64,000 nt of DNA from Synechococcus sp. CC9311 (GCF_000014585.1 NC_008319.1:1426001-1490000); one strand, 5' to 3'. Shown: positions 25,756 through 34,786, numbered from the stretch's first letter. Made by a program: numbers and translations. Notes: generated from the sequence alone by a model not told the origin.

Positions 25756-27177
25756 ATGGCTAAAACTGCTCAGGACGTACTTCGCCAGATCAAGGACGAA
25801 GGAATCGAGCTGATCGACCTCAAATTCAGCGATCTGCACGGCAAGTGGCAACACCTCACCGTGTGTTCAGACATGGTCGATGAGGATGCCTTCAAGGAAG
25901 GTTTGGCCTTTGACGGATCCTCCATACGCGGCTGGAAAGCGATCAACGCGTCTGACATGTCCATGGTTCCAGACCCCGCCACAGCCTGGGTCGACCCTTT
26001 TTATCGCCATAAAACCCTCAGCCTGATCTGCTCGATCCAGGACCCAAGAACAGGGGACCCCTATGAGCGCTGCCCCCGTGCGTTGGCGCAGAAAGCTTTG
26101 GCTTATCTCTCCAATACAGGTCTGGCCGATAAAGCATTCTTTGGTCCCGAGCCTGAATTTTTTCTCTTCGATGACGTTCGCTACAACTCGAGCGAAGGCG
26201 GCTGTTTCTACAGCGTTGACACCATTGAGGCTGGGTGGAACTCCGGGAGGATGGAAGAAGGCGGAAACCTTGCTTACAAAATTCAGCTAAAGGAAGGTTA
26301 TTTCCCTGTCGCACCAAACGACACAGCGCAAGATATTCGCTCCGAGATGTTATTGATGATGGCCCAATTGGGGATCCCCATTGAGAAGCATCACCATGAA
26401 GTGGCTGGTGCTGGCCAACACGAATTAGGAATGAAGTTCGACGAACTCATTCAAGCTGCCGACAACGTAATGACCTACAAATACGTTGTTCGCAACGTTG
26501 CAAAAAAGTACGGCAAAACAGCAACTTTCATGCCGAAGCCTGTCTTTAATGACAACGGCACTGGCATGCACGTGCACCAAAGCCTTTGGAAGGGCGATCA
26601 ACCCTTGTTCTTCGGGGAAGGAACCTACGCCAACTTGTCTCAGACAGCCCGCTGGTACATCGGCGGAATTTTGAAGCATGCGCCGAGCTTCCTAGCCTTC
26701 ACCAACCCCACCACAAACAGCTACAAGCGACTTGTTCCTGGATTCGAAGCACCTGTGAATTTGGTGTACTCCGAAGGCAACCGATCTGCTGCAGTTCGGA
26801 TCCCCCTCACCGGCCCCAGTCCAAAAGCCAAGCGCTTGGAATTCCGTTCCGGTGATGCTTTAGCGAATCCCTATTTGGCCTTTGCCGCCATGATGATGGC
26901 TGGGATCGATGGCATCAAAAACCAAATTGATCCTGGCGATGGCTTCGATGGTGACCTCTTCGAGCTGCCAGCCGATCAGCTCAAGGACATAGCCACCGTT
27001 CCAGCATCACTGAACGGAGCTTTGGAAGCTTTGAATGCTGATCACCACTACTTAATGGAAGGCGGAGTGTTCACGAAAGACTTCATCGACAACTGGATCA
27101 ACCTCAAGTACGAAGAGGTGCAGCAGTTGCGTCAGCGACCCCATCCCCACGAATTCACCATGTACTACGACGCTTGA
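25756..27177 (+). CDS. glnA: Glutamine synthetase type I
   Basis: This 473-residue cytoplasmic dodecameric enzyme assimilates ammonium into glutamine. Family signatures are [10 protein letters not shown] near residue 55, [10 protein letters not shown], the ATP site in [19 protein letters not shown] and NRSAAVRIP. The loop near the C-terminus ([25 protein letters not shown]) is intact. The ATG at 25756 (MAKTAQDVL) is preferred over an upstream frame start at 25702 that would lie inside the NtcA promoter. A strong terminator follows. Confidence 0.97.
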   Translation: MAKTAQDVLRQIKDEGIELIDLKFSDLHGKWQHLTVCSDMVDEDAFKEGLAFDGSSIRGWKAINASDMSMVPDPATAWVDPFYRHKTLSLICSIQDPRTGDPYERCPRALAQKALAYLSNTGLADKAFFGPEPEFFLFDDVRYNSSEGGCFYSVDTIEAGWNSGRMEEGGNLAYKIQLKEGYFPVAPNDTAQDIRSEMLLMMAQLGIPIEKHHHEVAGAGQHELGMKFDELIQAADNVMTYKYVVRNVAKKYGKTATFMPKPVFNDNGTGMHVHQSLWKGDQPLFFGEGTYANLSQTARWYIGGILKHAPSFLAFTNPTTNSYKRLVPGFEAPVNLVYSEGNRSAAVRIPLTGPSPKAKRLEFRSGDALANPYLAFAAMMMAGIDGIKNQIDPGDGFDGDLFELPADQLKDIATVPASLNGALEALNADHHYLMEGGVFTKDFIDNWINLKYEEVQQLRQRPHPHEFTMYYDA

Positions 27178-27220
27178 TCAAAAGCGGCCTGACAGCACTC
27201 AGGCCTTAATCAGGCCCCCA

Positions 27221-27250
27221 AATGATCCCCGTCATGGGGATCATTTTTTA
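27221..27250 (+). terminator. Rho-independent terminator of glnA
   Basis: A 10-base perfect stem AATGATCCCC/GGGGATCATT with loop GTCAT is followed by a T run, 43 bases past the stop. Confidence 0.95.
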
Positions 27251-27301
27251 TGGGAAAAGACGGGTGACACAAGTTAGATCTGCCGCGAAACCATCGCTGG
27301 C

Positions 27302-27730
27302 GTGATGCACGACGCAGCGAATTTGTTGTGCACAACTGTTCAGCAGCAGAGATTCCCACTCGTCATTGCGGCAGACCACTCCACTGCTGCCTCAACAATT
27401 GCAGGAATCCGCCCTGCCCATCCTCAGTCGCGGCTTGGGGTGATCTGGAATGATTCCCACGCTGATAATCATGCCCCCTTCACGACTCCTCGGGGAACAT
27501 GCATGGGGACAACTTTTCAGAGGCGAGGAGGTCTCTGGGCAAATGAGGCCATTCTCCTGCTATTCAGGCTTCTCTCAGATCCACGCGTTTGTTGCTGGGA
27601 AATTTGTGAAATCAATCCCTACCGTGATGAGCTAACTACCATTGCCGAGCTGTCTTTGGGCATCTTCCAGGCTGGGCTGGAGGTTCTCGGGGAACGGTTC
27701 AGCTCGACATCTTCATCCCATGCAAGCTGA
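27302..27730 (+). pseudogene. Decayed ureohydrolase (arginase/agmatinase/guanidine hydrolase family)
   Basis: The 142-residue frame keeps two pieces of a ureohydrolase. The first is the N-terminal metal region, FPLVIAADHSTAASTIAGI followed by LGVIWNDSHAD, where the family has GGDHS and DAHAD. The second is the C-terminal piece EINPYRDELTTIAELSLGIF, where the family has EVNP. The roughly 130 residues between them, including the second metal site (SxDxDxxDP), are missing, and so is the N-terminus. The gene is therefore very likely inactive. An active version would make urea from arginine, agmatine or guanidine. Its end overlaps the urea-transporter start, suggesting a former operon. Confidence 0.68.
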
Positions 27731-29315
27731 TGCACCCTCTAGTTATGAGCTGCTGCAAGCTCTACTGCCTCCGCCGCCACCACCGGTAGAACGAAAAGGA
27801 TTGTTTGCTGAACAGCATTTCCCGACAGGCTCCTGGGGAAGCGGGCTACGCAGCTTTTCCCAAGTGATCTTTATCAACCATCCACTCAGTGGTGCGCTGC
27901 TGCTGCTGGCCTTTCTGATCCAATCGCCTTGGATGGCTCTTTTGGCTGCCTTGGGAATGGCTGCAGCAAACTCCGTTTCCAAGCTGCTGAATCTTGGCCA
28001 AAGCCTGCGCGATCAGGGAATCCACGGCTTCAACGGTGCACTTGTGGGATGTGCCGCGGCAGTTTTATCAGACTCCAGCTCAGTGGAAGATGCTGGGCTG
28101 ATCGCGGTGTTGGTGGCGTTCGGAGGCGGACTCACAACGCTGATTCTCGAACTTTGGCGTCGCCGCTTTCATCGCCGCGGAGACCCGCCGGCGCTCACCC
28201 TGCCGTTCTGTCTCATCACCTGGGGACTTGTGGCATTGGTCAGCCCTCGCATACCAGACACAATCGAGACGGTGAAAGCGGCTGCTTCCCCTACTGCAGT
28301 TCAGGTGTTGGCTGTCGGACTTCCCCACAGCTTCGGACAAGTCTTTCTCTGCTCCGATCTTGTCAGCGGATGGCTCATACTCCTGGCGGTTGCTATCGCT
28401 AGCCCCATCGCCGCCGCGCTGGGAGCGTGTGGTGCCCTGATGGGGATGATGACCGCCTTAGCAAGCGGTACCGACACCGCTGCTGTGGCACAAGGTTTAT
28501 GGGGTTACAACGGCGTTTTGGTTGCGATCGCCCTCGGTGGGATCTTCCACGTGCCCGGACGCAGAACCCTTGTCTTAGCTCTCATGGGAGCCGGGCTTGC
28601 AAGCCTGCTACAGGCGCTACAGGGGAGGTTGATGGGCAACCTTCCAGTTCTCACTCTGAGCTTCGTGCTCACAACTTGGATGATGCAGCGTCTGGCTGGA
28701 AGAACACTGCCGGCACTGATTCCTGTTGCCGTGCATGCAGTCGTCACCCCTGAGGAACACCGCAAACGGTTTCTCGTGGCGAGTGAACTGTTAGGAAGCT
28801 TCCGCCGCAACTTGAAACAGAGGGTGGACGGCATGGCCCCCAACGCTGAGGGGGAACAGCCTCAAACCGATCTGAACAGCCAGATCCAACATCTTTTCGA
28901 TCAGCTCGACCAAAATCGTGATGGCCATCTCAGCCTTGACGAGCTTCGCAATGCGCTGCTGTCAGGCGGTGTGAACCATAAAACCCATCTGCGACGAACG
29001 TCATCCCTGAACAATCAAGTGTTGGCAACGATGAGATCAATGGATCTCAATGGTGATGGCCATATCGACTCCGCTGAATTCAGCCAGTTCATCCAACGCT
29101 TGCAACGACTCCGAGAGGGAGAGGAGCGGTTGCTGCTGTACTTAATGCCCGTCGATGCCAATGGCAACGATCGTCTCGATCAAGAGGAATTAACGCGACT
29201 CCTGCAAAGCATCGGCCAACCGCCGCTCACCGCCGGGGAACAAGCGTTGGTGTTCCCAAACCAGCAGCAAAGTCTTAGCTGGCACAATTTCGTGGATCGC
29301 TTGTTGTTGAGCTAA
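27720..29315 (+). CDS. Urea transporter (UT family) fused to C-terminal EF-hands
   Basis: This protein of about 531 residues has a UT-type urea channel at residues about 40-340 with two homologous halves: INHPLSGALLLLAFLIQSPW with GIHGFNGALVG in the first, and SDLVSGWLILLAVAI with GLWGYNGVLVAIALGG in the second. A soluble tail follows with canonical calcium loops at 397-408 (DQNRDGHLSLDE) and 442-453 (DLNGDGHIDSAE). A third loop with Asp replacing Gly lies at 479-490, and a degenerate fourth near 515. The start at 27720 lies in the end of the ureohydrolase remnant. The fusion implies calcium control of urea flux, which is inference. Confidence 0.88.
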   Translation: MQADAPSSYELLQALLPPPPPPVERKGLFAEQHFPTGSWGSGLRSFSQVIFINHPLSGALLLLAFLIQSPWMALLAALGMAAANSVSKLLNLGQSLRDQGIHGFNGALVGCAAAVLSDSSSVEDAGLIAVLVAFGGGLTTLILELWRRRFHRRGDPPALTLPFCLITWGLVALVSPRIPDTIETVKAAASPTAVQVLAVGLPHSFGQVFLCSDLVSGWLILLAVAIASPIAAALGACGALMGMMTALASGTDTAAVAQGLWGYNGVLVAIALGGIFHVPGRRTLVLALMGAGLASLLQALQGRLMGNLPVLTLSFVLTTWMMQRLAGRTLPALIPVAVHAVVTPEEHRKRFLVASELLGSFRRNLKQRVDGMAPNAEGEQPQTDLNSQIQHLFDQLDQNRDGHLSLDELRNALLSGGVNHKTHLRRTSSLNNQVLATMRSMDLNGDGHIDSAEFSQFIQRLQRLREGEERLLLYLMPVDANGNDRLDQEELTRLLQSIGQPPLTAGEQALVFPNQQQSLSWHNFVDRLLLS

Positions 29316-29512
29316 GCAATGGTGAGGATAAAAACGAATCAACAAAAATCCCTATAGCAACCTAGTCATTAACTGAATTTTAAATGAGAACGTCCACCAA
29401 TAAATAGTTCGCTTGCTGTTTAGATAGTCTCAGACATCAACTTGACTTGGGTTATTGTGAATCCAATAAAACAATAGCAAAGTCTATAAGGACATCCTCC
29501 ATTCAACAGCCA

Positions 29513-29905
29513 ATGAAACCCCTGGTCCCAATCTCCGCTACTTCACTGTTCTTGTTCACAGCACTCTGCTGGGCTCCTCCATCCGCACAAGCACAATGGC
29601 AAGGCGTCAATGAAAAAAAATGGGCCGAATCCATCCAATCTGATATTCGCAACGGGGCTTCAGCAGAAACGATATGTACTAATTCTTCAAGTTCTGCAGA
29701 GACTTCGAACGAAGTAGCCTTCAAAGACTGGGCATATTCAATAGCCCAAAAATACTGTAAAGAGGGATTTGAGAAAACAGAAGCAGCTGCTCCCATTGCC
29801 AATAAAGAGGAAAAATGCCGTCTCGACAGTTCCGACATCTACAAAATCAGCATTGGGGAGAAGGTTCACAAGCACGACAAAGGATGTTGGTCATCATTCA
29901 ATTGA
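29513..29905 (+). CDS. Small secreted Cys-containing protein
   Basis: This 130-residue protein has a signal peptide (residues 1-29, ending AQA after a hydrophobic core). The mature part has four Cys spread as CTN, YCKEG, KCRLD and GCWSS, suggesting two disulfides in the periplasm. The Met at 29513 (MKPLVPISATS) gives a standard signal peptide; the frame is open from 29447. No family was recognised. Confidence 0.68.
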   Translation: MKPLVPISATSLFLFTALCWAPPSAQAQWQGVNEKKWAESIQSDIRNGASAETICTNSSSSAETSNEVAFKDWAYSIAQKYCKEGFEKTEAAAPIANKEEKCRLDSSDIYKISIGEKVHKHDKGCWSSFN

Positions 29906-30035
29906 AAAGCTCAAACAATGCACAATCCGCCGCATAGAATGATCCCAATAGATCATCATTATTCTTATCTGACTTAAACAAACCTCACCACTGGCTTGTT
30001 TGCTTCTCGTTAATGTGAACCACCTGGCGAATCTG

Positions 30036-30212
30036 ATGACGATTCCATTTGGCGACTACCAACCATCTGATGCACCCTCATCTCAGCTGTTCACCCCTCG
30101 CCTACGGAAATGGCTTGACGAGCGCTTGAGACACCTGGTGAGCCAACAAAGAATTCAAGATGCAAGGGCCTTGCGGGGTGAGTTTTCGATTGAAGAGCTC
30201 TCCACACGCTGA
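30036..30212 (+). CDS. Small hypothetical protein
   Basis: The 58-residue product from the ATG at 30036 (MTIPFGDYQPSDAPSS) has a polar N-terminus and an Arg-rich helical second half (RLRKWLDERLRHLVSQQRI). An upstream start at 30000 is possible. Codon pattern looks coding, but no family was recognised. Confidence 0.5.
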   Translation: MTIPFGDYQPSDAPSSQLFTPRLRKWLDERLRHLVSQQRIQDARALRGEFSIEELSTR

Positions 30213-30415
30213 CTTCATTCGCTCGGTTGCTTCGGCTTGAAAGGCATGCACCTTGCAGGCTGACTAGCAGGCTCAACAAAGGCCCCTGAAATTTTGAGAT
30301 CCAGTCAAGCTTTAAACATTCCTCCGCCTTGAAGCCGATCCATTCACGCCCGCTGGCATGAACATAATGTCCCAATACCTAGTGCTATACCTACTAACGG
30401 ATAAGCAATGAACCG

Positions 30416-30613
30416 ATGTCAGAAGAGCAATTAAACGCCTTCATAGAAAAGGTCCAATCCAACGCCATTCTTCAAGGCCAGCTCAAAGCTGCCGCAGACG
30501 TCGAAGCGGTCGCTGCTATTGCAGCCGAGAACGGATTTCAGCTCAAGCCAGATAACGCTTTACGGATGCTGATGTGGGAGTTTCAAGAAGCAGAATTAGA
30601 AGGTGGAGATTGA
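30416..30613 (+). CDS. Nif11-type leader-like peptide without a core
   Basis: This 65-residue protein begins MSEEQLNAFIEKVQ and contains AAADVEAVAAIAAENGF, the hallmark of the Nif11 leader family used by prochlorosin-type lanthipeptide precursors. It ends ELEGGD and then a stop, so the chain terminates one residue past the double-glycine where the core would begin. No lanthionine synthetase or peptidase-containing exporter is in the window. It may be a free-standing Nif11 protein or a precursor that lost its core. Confidence 0.82.
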   Translation: MSEEQLNAFIEKVQSNAILQGQLKAAADVEAVAAIAAENGFQLKPDNALRMLMWEFQEAELEGGD

Positions 30614-31023
30614 AAGCCAATGCCTTCAACCCAATCGCCTCCTTCAGGCCTGCTCAGCTCCATCTTGATCAATCATTAATTGCGTGAGTTAAAAGCAATT
30701 AATTCTTTTAGAGGTTCTATGAGGACACAAAGTCCCTTTTTCAGGAGACTGCATCTTTGATAGAAAAAAAAGAATTGAGCAGCAGTTGAACAGCATTCAC
30801 CAAGTTGTTTTTTCAAACAACAAATTCAGCGAAATGCGTAATTGAATCGCTGCTTTAAGTGGCATTCTCTCAACTAACGAGCCATCATCCAAACCTCATG
30901 GAATGAATTGGCTCGGTCAATGCCTGTTCCTGGTGTTCAGCATTGATTCGCTGCGAAGACGATCAACTGATGTTTTTCGCACGTCCACGACAACACACAG
31001 GAGCAGGCATTTATCCTATGGAC
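30614..31023. other. Non-coding stretch with two inverted repeats
   Basis: No convincing gene is seen. A 9-base perfect inverted repeat, ATTAATTGC/GCAATTAAT with an 11-base loop, lies at 30675-30703. GGAC/GTCC followed by a T run at 30723-30740 may end the Nif11 transcript. A third repeat, GTTGTTT/AAACAAC, lies near 30806. Confidence 0.5.
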
Positions 31024-31290
31024 TCAGCCATGGCGCAGATGGGCCATGGCGCTGTCGTGTAGATGCCTTTCGTGAGCATGGCGATCCGCCCAAACGCGCT
31101 GTTGAGCCAGAGCGTTGTTGGAATCAAGAAGGTCTGGATGTCCCTCGAGCTGAATATGGCTGGATTCGCTCAGTCTTTGCTCATGGGCGTGATGGTCGGC
31201 CCAGGCAAGAAACTCAGCAGCTGACTTTTGGCGACGTTCCAGCACATTGCCGCTGTAGTCAATCGGAAGAGAACGAAGAACGACTGTCAT
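31024..31290 (-). CDS. Hypothetical His-rich protein with an internal repeat
   Basis: The 88-residue product from the ATG at 31290 is preceded by GAGG at nine bases. It contains two copies of WAD-x-HAHE (WADHHAHEQRLSES and WADRHAHERHLHDS) 37 residues apart and ends MAHLRHG. The His clusters could bind metal. No family was recognised and expression is unproven. Confidence 0.42.
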   Translation of the reverse strand: MTVVLRSLPIDYSGNVLERRQKSAAEFLAWADHHAHEQRLSESSHIQLEGHPDLLDSNNALAQQRVWADRHAHERHLHDSAMAHLRHG

Positions 31291-31441
31291 GGGATGAGGC
31301 CTCGTTTCGATGCAAACATTCTGTATCGGTTGATACGGAATTTGCGCCAGCTTCACAATTCTTGCCCATTTGGCCCGATTTACAGCCCCGGTTGCATGGA
31401 CTTATCCATTGAAATGGTCAGGTTGATGGGACCACAGCCCA

Positions 31442-32497
31442 ATGGCTTCGAGCCTGACTGAAATCGCTTACCGCACCATCCAGCAGGGCAGGAGCCTGGC
31501 AGGACTGGCCCATAAGGAGCTGAGCACCAAAGCCATGGAGCTGTTGGCACCCGACGTTGTCCCCAACACAGAACCTGTTCCTGACGAATTACTGGGCGAA
31601 CTCCGGCGCTCATTAAGCGCTTTGCAGGACATCGATTGGCAGGAATCAGAGCAAGGGCTCTATCCCTCATCTCTGCTGTTTGATATTCCCTGGCTGGAGT
31701 GGGCTGAGCGTTACCCACGCGTTTGGCTTGACCTTCCCTCAAATTGGGCCAGGCGAAGGTCTCGAAACGTCCAGGACATCCCTGACACGCACGACAAAGA
31801 GCTGTATCCAGATTATTACTTACAGAACTTCCATCATCAAACGGATGGTTATCTCAGCGATCACTCTGCTGAGCTTTACGACTTACAGGTCGACATTCTC
31901 TTCAACGGTGCTGCCGACTCGATGCGCCGCAGGCTGATTGCTCCTCTAAAACGGGGTTTGAAACGATTTAGCGATCGTCCCGAAGCCAGTCTTCGCATCC
32001 TTGACGTCGCCACAGGAACCGGTCGGACGCTCCATCAAATCCGAGCTGCTCTACCGAAAGCCTCACTGTTTGGTCTTGACCTTTCCGAATCCTATTTGCG
32101 TCAGGCCAATCGTTGGCTGAATAAGGGACGCGACAGCCTCGTGCAGCTGCTACGAGGCAATGGTGAATCCATGCCTTTTGGTGATGAAAGCATGCAGGCT
32201 GTGACATGCGTTTTCCTAATGCATGAGCTTCCTGCTGAGGCTCGCCAGGCTGTTCTCAATGATGCCTACCGAGTGCTTGAGCCTGGTGGAGTTCTTGTTC
32301 TTGCCGACTCCATCCAACTCAAAGATTCACCGCAGTACAGCGTGCCGATGGATAACTTCCGAAAGATCTTTCATGAGCCTTTTTACAGAGATTTCATTTC
32401 AGATGACATCGAATCACGCCTGAGCGAAGCTGGCTTCACAGGGATTTCAGCCGAATCCCATTTCATGGTGAGAGTTTGGACTGCCAACAAGCCTTGA
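31442..32497 (+). CDS. SAM-dependent methyltransferase (UbiE-like fold)
   Basis: This 351-residue protein has an N-terminal domain of about 165 residues and a class I methyltransferase domain: ILDVATGTGRTLHQI (motif I), LFGLDLSESYLRQA (motif II), a MPFGDESMQAVTCVFLMHEL segment and EPGGVLVLAD. The substrate is unknown; a lipid, quinone or pigment target is possible. The cyanobacterial N-terminal region (YPDYYLQNFHHQTDGYLS) is distinctive. Confidence 0.85.
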   Translation: MASSLTEIAYRTIQQGRSLAGLAHKELSTKAMELLAPDVVPNTEPVPDELLGELRRSLSALQDIDWQESEQGLYPSSLLFDIPWLEWAERYPRVWLDLPSNWARRRSRNVQDIPDTHDKELYPDYYLQNFHHQTDGYLSDHSAELYDLQVDILFNGAADSMRRRLIAPLKRGLKRFSDRPEASLRILDVATGTGRTLHQIRAALPKASLFGLDLSESYLRQANRWLNKGRDSLVQLLRGNGESMPFGDESMQAVTCVFLMHELPAEARQAVLNDAYRVLEPGGVLVLADSIQLKDSPQYSVPMDNFRKIFHEPFYRDFISDDIESRLSEAGFTGISAESHFMVRVWTANKP

Positions 32498-32572
32498 AGT
32501 GATTCCCTGACATACGTGCATTGATGTCGACCAGCGCCCCATAAGGTGCAGGAACCCTTGCCGAGGGCTTTG

Positions 32573-32887
32573 ATGATCAACCCTTTTTATGTCCGTTGGC
32601 TTCAAGGCTGGACATTTCAGTTGGTCTTAATGGAAGGGAAAGTGCAGGTGGAGGCACATGGTTTTGGAATCTGTATCCGTACAGCTCTTTTGCATGGCGA
32701 AACACCTCAGGATGCCGCCGATCGACTCGTTCTCGAGGAAGATACGCGGCGCCACGCCTTGCATCAAGCTTGGTTGAAAGGTCAGGCAGTGCCAGCTCAT
32801 TCCAATGAACTGCCCTGTTTTGCTGAAACACCTACTTCAGCACCTGAATCCCTTGTAGTTGTGCAACACAAAACCCTTGTTAGTTAA
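32573..32887 (+). CDS. Hypothetical protein
   Basis: The 104-residue product from the ATG at 32573 begins MINPFYVRWLQGWTFQLV. It contains a short beta-rich N-terminus (VQVEAHGFGICIRTALLHGET) and a helical middle (PQDAADRLVLEEDTRRHALHQAWLKG), while the tail is low-complexity. It is probably a picocyanobacterial conserved protein of unknown role. Confidence 0.6.
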   Translation: MINPFYVRWLQGWTFQLVLMEGKVQVEAHGFGICIRTALLHGETPQDAADRLVLEEDTRRHALHQAWLKGQAVPAHSNELPCFAETPTSAPESLVVVQHKTLVS

Positions 32888-32908
32888 ATCCAACAATTTG
32901 TCATTGCT

Positions 32909-33175
32909 TCACGCTGATAGTTTCGCCAATACAAATCCAATCAAAACACCAGGGCCTCCCCAACGAAGAGAACGCCAAAAGATTTGAGCCGATTTTGGTT
33001 TAAAGAGCCACTTAAATTCATCTTGGCCTTCAACAAGTTGTTGAAGAAGGTTTCGACGTTGCAATCGTCGTCTGGAGCGAACTTCGTTTCCTTCCCAACG
33101 CCTTGGCTGAACGTGAATCAGAGTGCCCAAGGCATGTAACGGACGCGGCTGTTTACGACGGGAAGCTGATGCCAT
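32909..33175 (-). CDS. Small basic protein with C-terminal membrane helix
   Basis: This 88-residue protein starts MASASRRKQPRPLHALG. It is rich in Arg (NEVRSRRRLQRRNLLQQLVEG) and ends with a hydrophobic stretch (WGGPGVLIGFVLAKLSA) that could anchor it in a membrane. Its function is unknown. It is divergent from the next gene. Confidence 0.62.
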   Translation of the reverse strand: MASASRRKQPRPLHALGTLIHVQPRRWEGNEVRSRRRLQRRNLLQQLVEGQDEFKWLFKPKSAQIFWRSLRWGGPGVLIGFVLAKLSA

Positions 33176-33248
33176 GGAGCGTTCACTGCGCACGTCACAG
33201 CGTCAGACGTGAAGCATCAGGATAAAGGCAACCGACCATCAGAAGACA

Positions 33249-33503
33249 ATGCCAACGACTGAATCACGCTGGCCAGAACCCGCCCCTGAACTCGCCAAAG
33301 AACTCCATCGTTGCTTAAGTCTTGGCGACCGTGACTGGCATCGTTTAAAAACCGATGCCGACCGTCGTAGCGCTGAACTGATGGCTGCGGCCTTATCGCA
33401 ACTCATCCAGGGGGGAGAGCGCCACGATGTTGAAGAGCTCACCGAGCAAGCGCTCCGCTGGATTAGACGGGAACTGAAAGATCCTGGCTGTCCGCACCGT
33501 TAA
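33249..33503 (+). CDS. Small conserved helical protein
   Basis: This 84-residue, mainly helical protein (PELAKELHRCLSLGDRDWH, SAELMAAALSQLIQGG, EELTEQALRWIRRELKD) resembles short cyanobacterial hypotheticals. The 3' end overlaps the converging anti-sigma-like gene by 41 bases. No function is known. Confidence 0.65.
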   Translation: MPTTESRWPEPAPELAKELHRCLSLGDRDWHRLKTDADRRSAELMAAALSQLIQGGERHDVEELTEQALRWIRRELKDPGCPHR

Positions 33504-33969
33504 GGGACGCCACTCGAGCATCGGGCCGGCGGCTTGCCAGCTGGACGCGATTCCCGCGTCGACTCCAACGCACATCATCAAAACACTGATAAATCAAAAA
33601 CAGTCCACGGCCTTGATTGGCTTCGATGCAATCAGGCAGCTCCCCAAGACGTGCATGGGTAGGGACTCCTTCACCTTCATCCTGGATCTGCCAAATCATC
33701 CATTGAGGGGTGAGGATGCGCCGCACACGCAAACACTTGTTGGGATCTCCAGAGTTCCCATGACGAACAGCATTCACGAGAGCTTCCTGAAGACCGAGTT
33801 GAAGCCGACCGGTTGTTTCCACACAATCCACGGGGTCGAGTAGCAGCTCCAACAACGGAGAGAGTTGCAGAGTGGAAGGAAGAATGAAGTCAGCCCATCG
33901 CGTTCGTTGGAACGAAGGGGTGAGATTGAAACTGAACGACCCTGAAGTCGATCCAAGCCGTGATGACAT
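33463..33969 (-). CDS. RsbW-like ATPase / anti-sigma-type serine kinase
   Basis: This 168-residue protein has a HATPase_c fold: the N-box LGLQEALVNAVRHGN, the DEGEGVP loop and a GRGLFLIYQCFDDV lid. These match RsbW/SpoIIAB-like kinases that bind anti-sigma antagonists or partner-switch regulators. No STAS partner or sigma gene is adjacent, so its partners are unknown. It reads in the same direction as gun4, 63 bases downstream. Confidence 0.83.
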   Translation of the reverse strand: MSSRLGSTSGSFSFNLTPSFQRTRWADFILPSTLQLSPLLELLLDPVDCVETTGRLQLGLQEALVNAVRHGNSGDPNKCLRVRRILTPQWMIWQIQDEGEGVPTHARLGELPDCIEANQGRGLFLIYQCFDDVRWSRRGNRVQLASRRPDARVASLNGADSQDLSVPV

Positions 33970-34032
33970 CAGGACCGAAGCATTCTGTTTTGACCATACC
34001 CCTTGAGCTGATCCATGCCATAGGGCATTAAC

Positions 34033-34746
34033 TCATTGACGAGCAACCAGAGACGGATGGTTGAGCAAGGCATCGATCAATCGAACGCCTCGAAGCTGGT
34101 TGATCAGTGGCATATGGCCCTCTGGAGCCTTCAATGACCAATCAAAAGCATTGGGATAACGCGTCCACACACCTTCCTGTTTCCAGCCAATCCGAGGCCA
34201 AAGCTTGTCGTAACGACCATTGAGAGTGGCCAGCAAGCGAGCCTGCACTGTGAACCCAAACCGGCCTTGGGAGTAAGCGATCCAGAGACGATCGAGCGTG
34301 ACGAGATCAAGCCCTCTCATCGACAACACTTCACTGAAGTAGACATACCCGCGCCGTTCGGCCTGCTCACCGGCCAGCTTGCGAAGGAAGGCACTCGTGA
34401 GGCGATCAGCTTCTTCAAAGCGTTCTTCAAGAAGAGCCTGCTGAAGAGGGGAGTAATCCAGATCGGATTCCGAACCGGTGGTAAACCATCCCCGTGAAGC
34501 ATCGAACAGAGAGCTCAGAGCCGAAGGTTGATGACGATGAAGGGTCTGCAAAATCCAACCCGCAGCCCACTCGTCTCCTTCACGATCAAAGGAGGAAAGA
34601 GCAGCCTCACCCATGGCAGCCAGCTGATCAGCCGCTTTCTCGACTGCTGGGATCAAGGAGCGTTTTTGTCGTGATGAGCCACTGGAGAATTTCTCGAGGA
34701 GCTGGTCGACGCTGAGATCGGAAGAAGAAGAAAGACCAGAAAGCAT
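34033..34746 (-). CDS. gun4: GUN4-domain tetrapyrrole-binding protein
   Basis: This 237-residue protein has an N-terminal helical bundle (about 1-80) and a C-terminal GUN4 core: DLDYSPLQQALLEERFEEADRLT, then LDRLWIAYSQGRFGFTVQ and YDKLWPRIGWKQEGVW. GUN4 binds protoporphyrin IX and Mg-protoporphyrin and stimulates Mg-chelatase ChlH. The N-terminal extension occurs in cyanobacterial Gun4. Its start lies 40 bases from the divergent mnmH gene. Confidence 0.92.
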   Translation of the reverse strand: MLSGLSSSSDLSVDQLLEKFSSGSSRQKRSLIPAVEKAADQLAAMGEAALSSFDREGDEWAAGWILQTLHRHQPSALSSLFDASRGWFTTGSESDLDYSPLQQALLEERFEEADRLTSAFLRKLAGEQAERRGYVYFSEVLSMRGLDLVTLDRLWIAYSQGRFGFTVQARLLATLNGRYDKLWPRIGWKQEGVWTRYPNAFDWSLKAPEGHMPLINQLRGVRLIDALLNHPSLVARQ

Positions 34747-34786
34747 GACGGACTACCGCCTCTAACTGGCACGGCGTTGACCCACT

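Noticed and set aside
30719-30760. Very short frame starting MRTQSPFF after AGAGG
   Set aside because: Only 13 codons, and it overlaps a likely terminator of the Nif11 gene.
30903-31412. Plus-strand frame of 169 codons
   Set aside because: Low protein-like character, rich in Arg, His and Cys; the opposite strand gives a better-formed ORF with a ribosome binding site.
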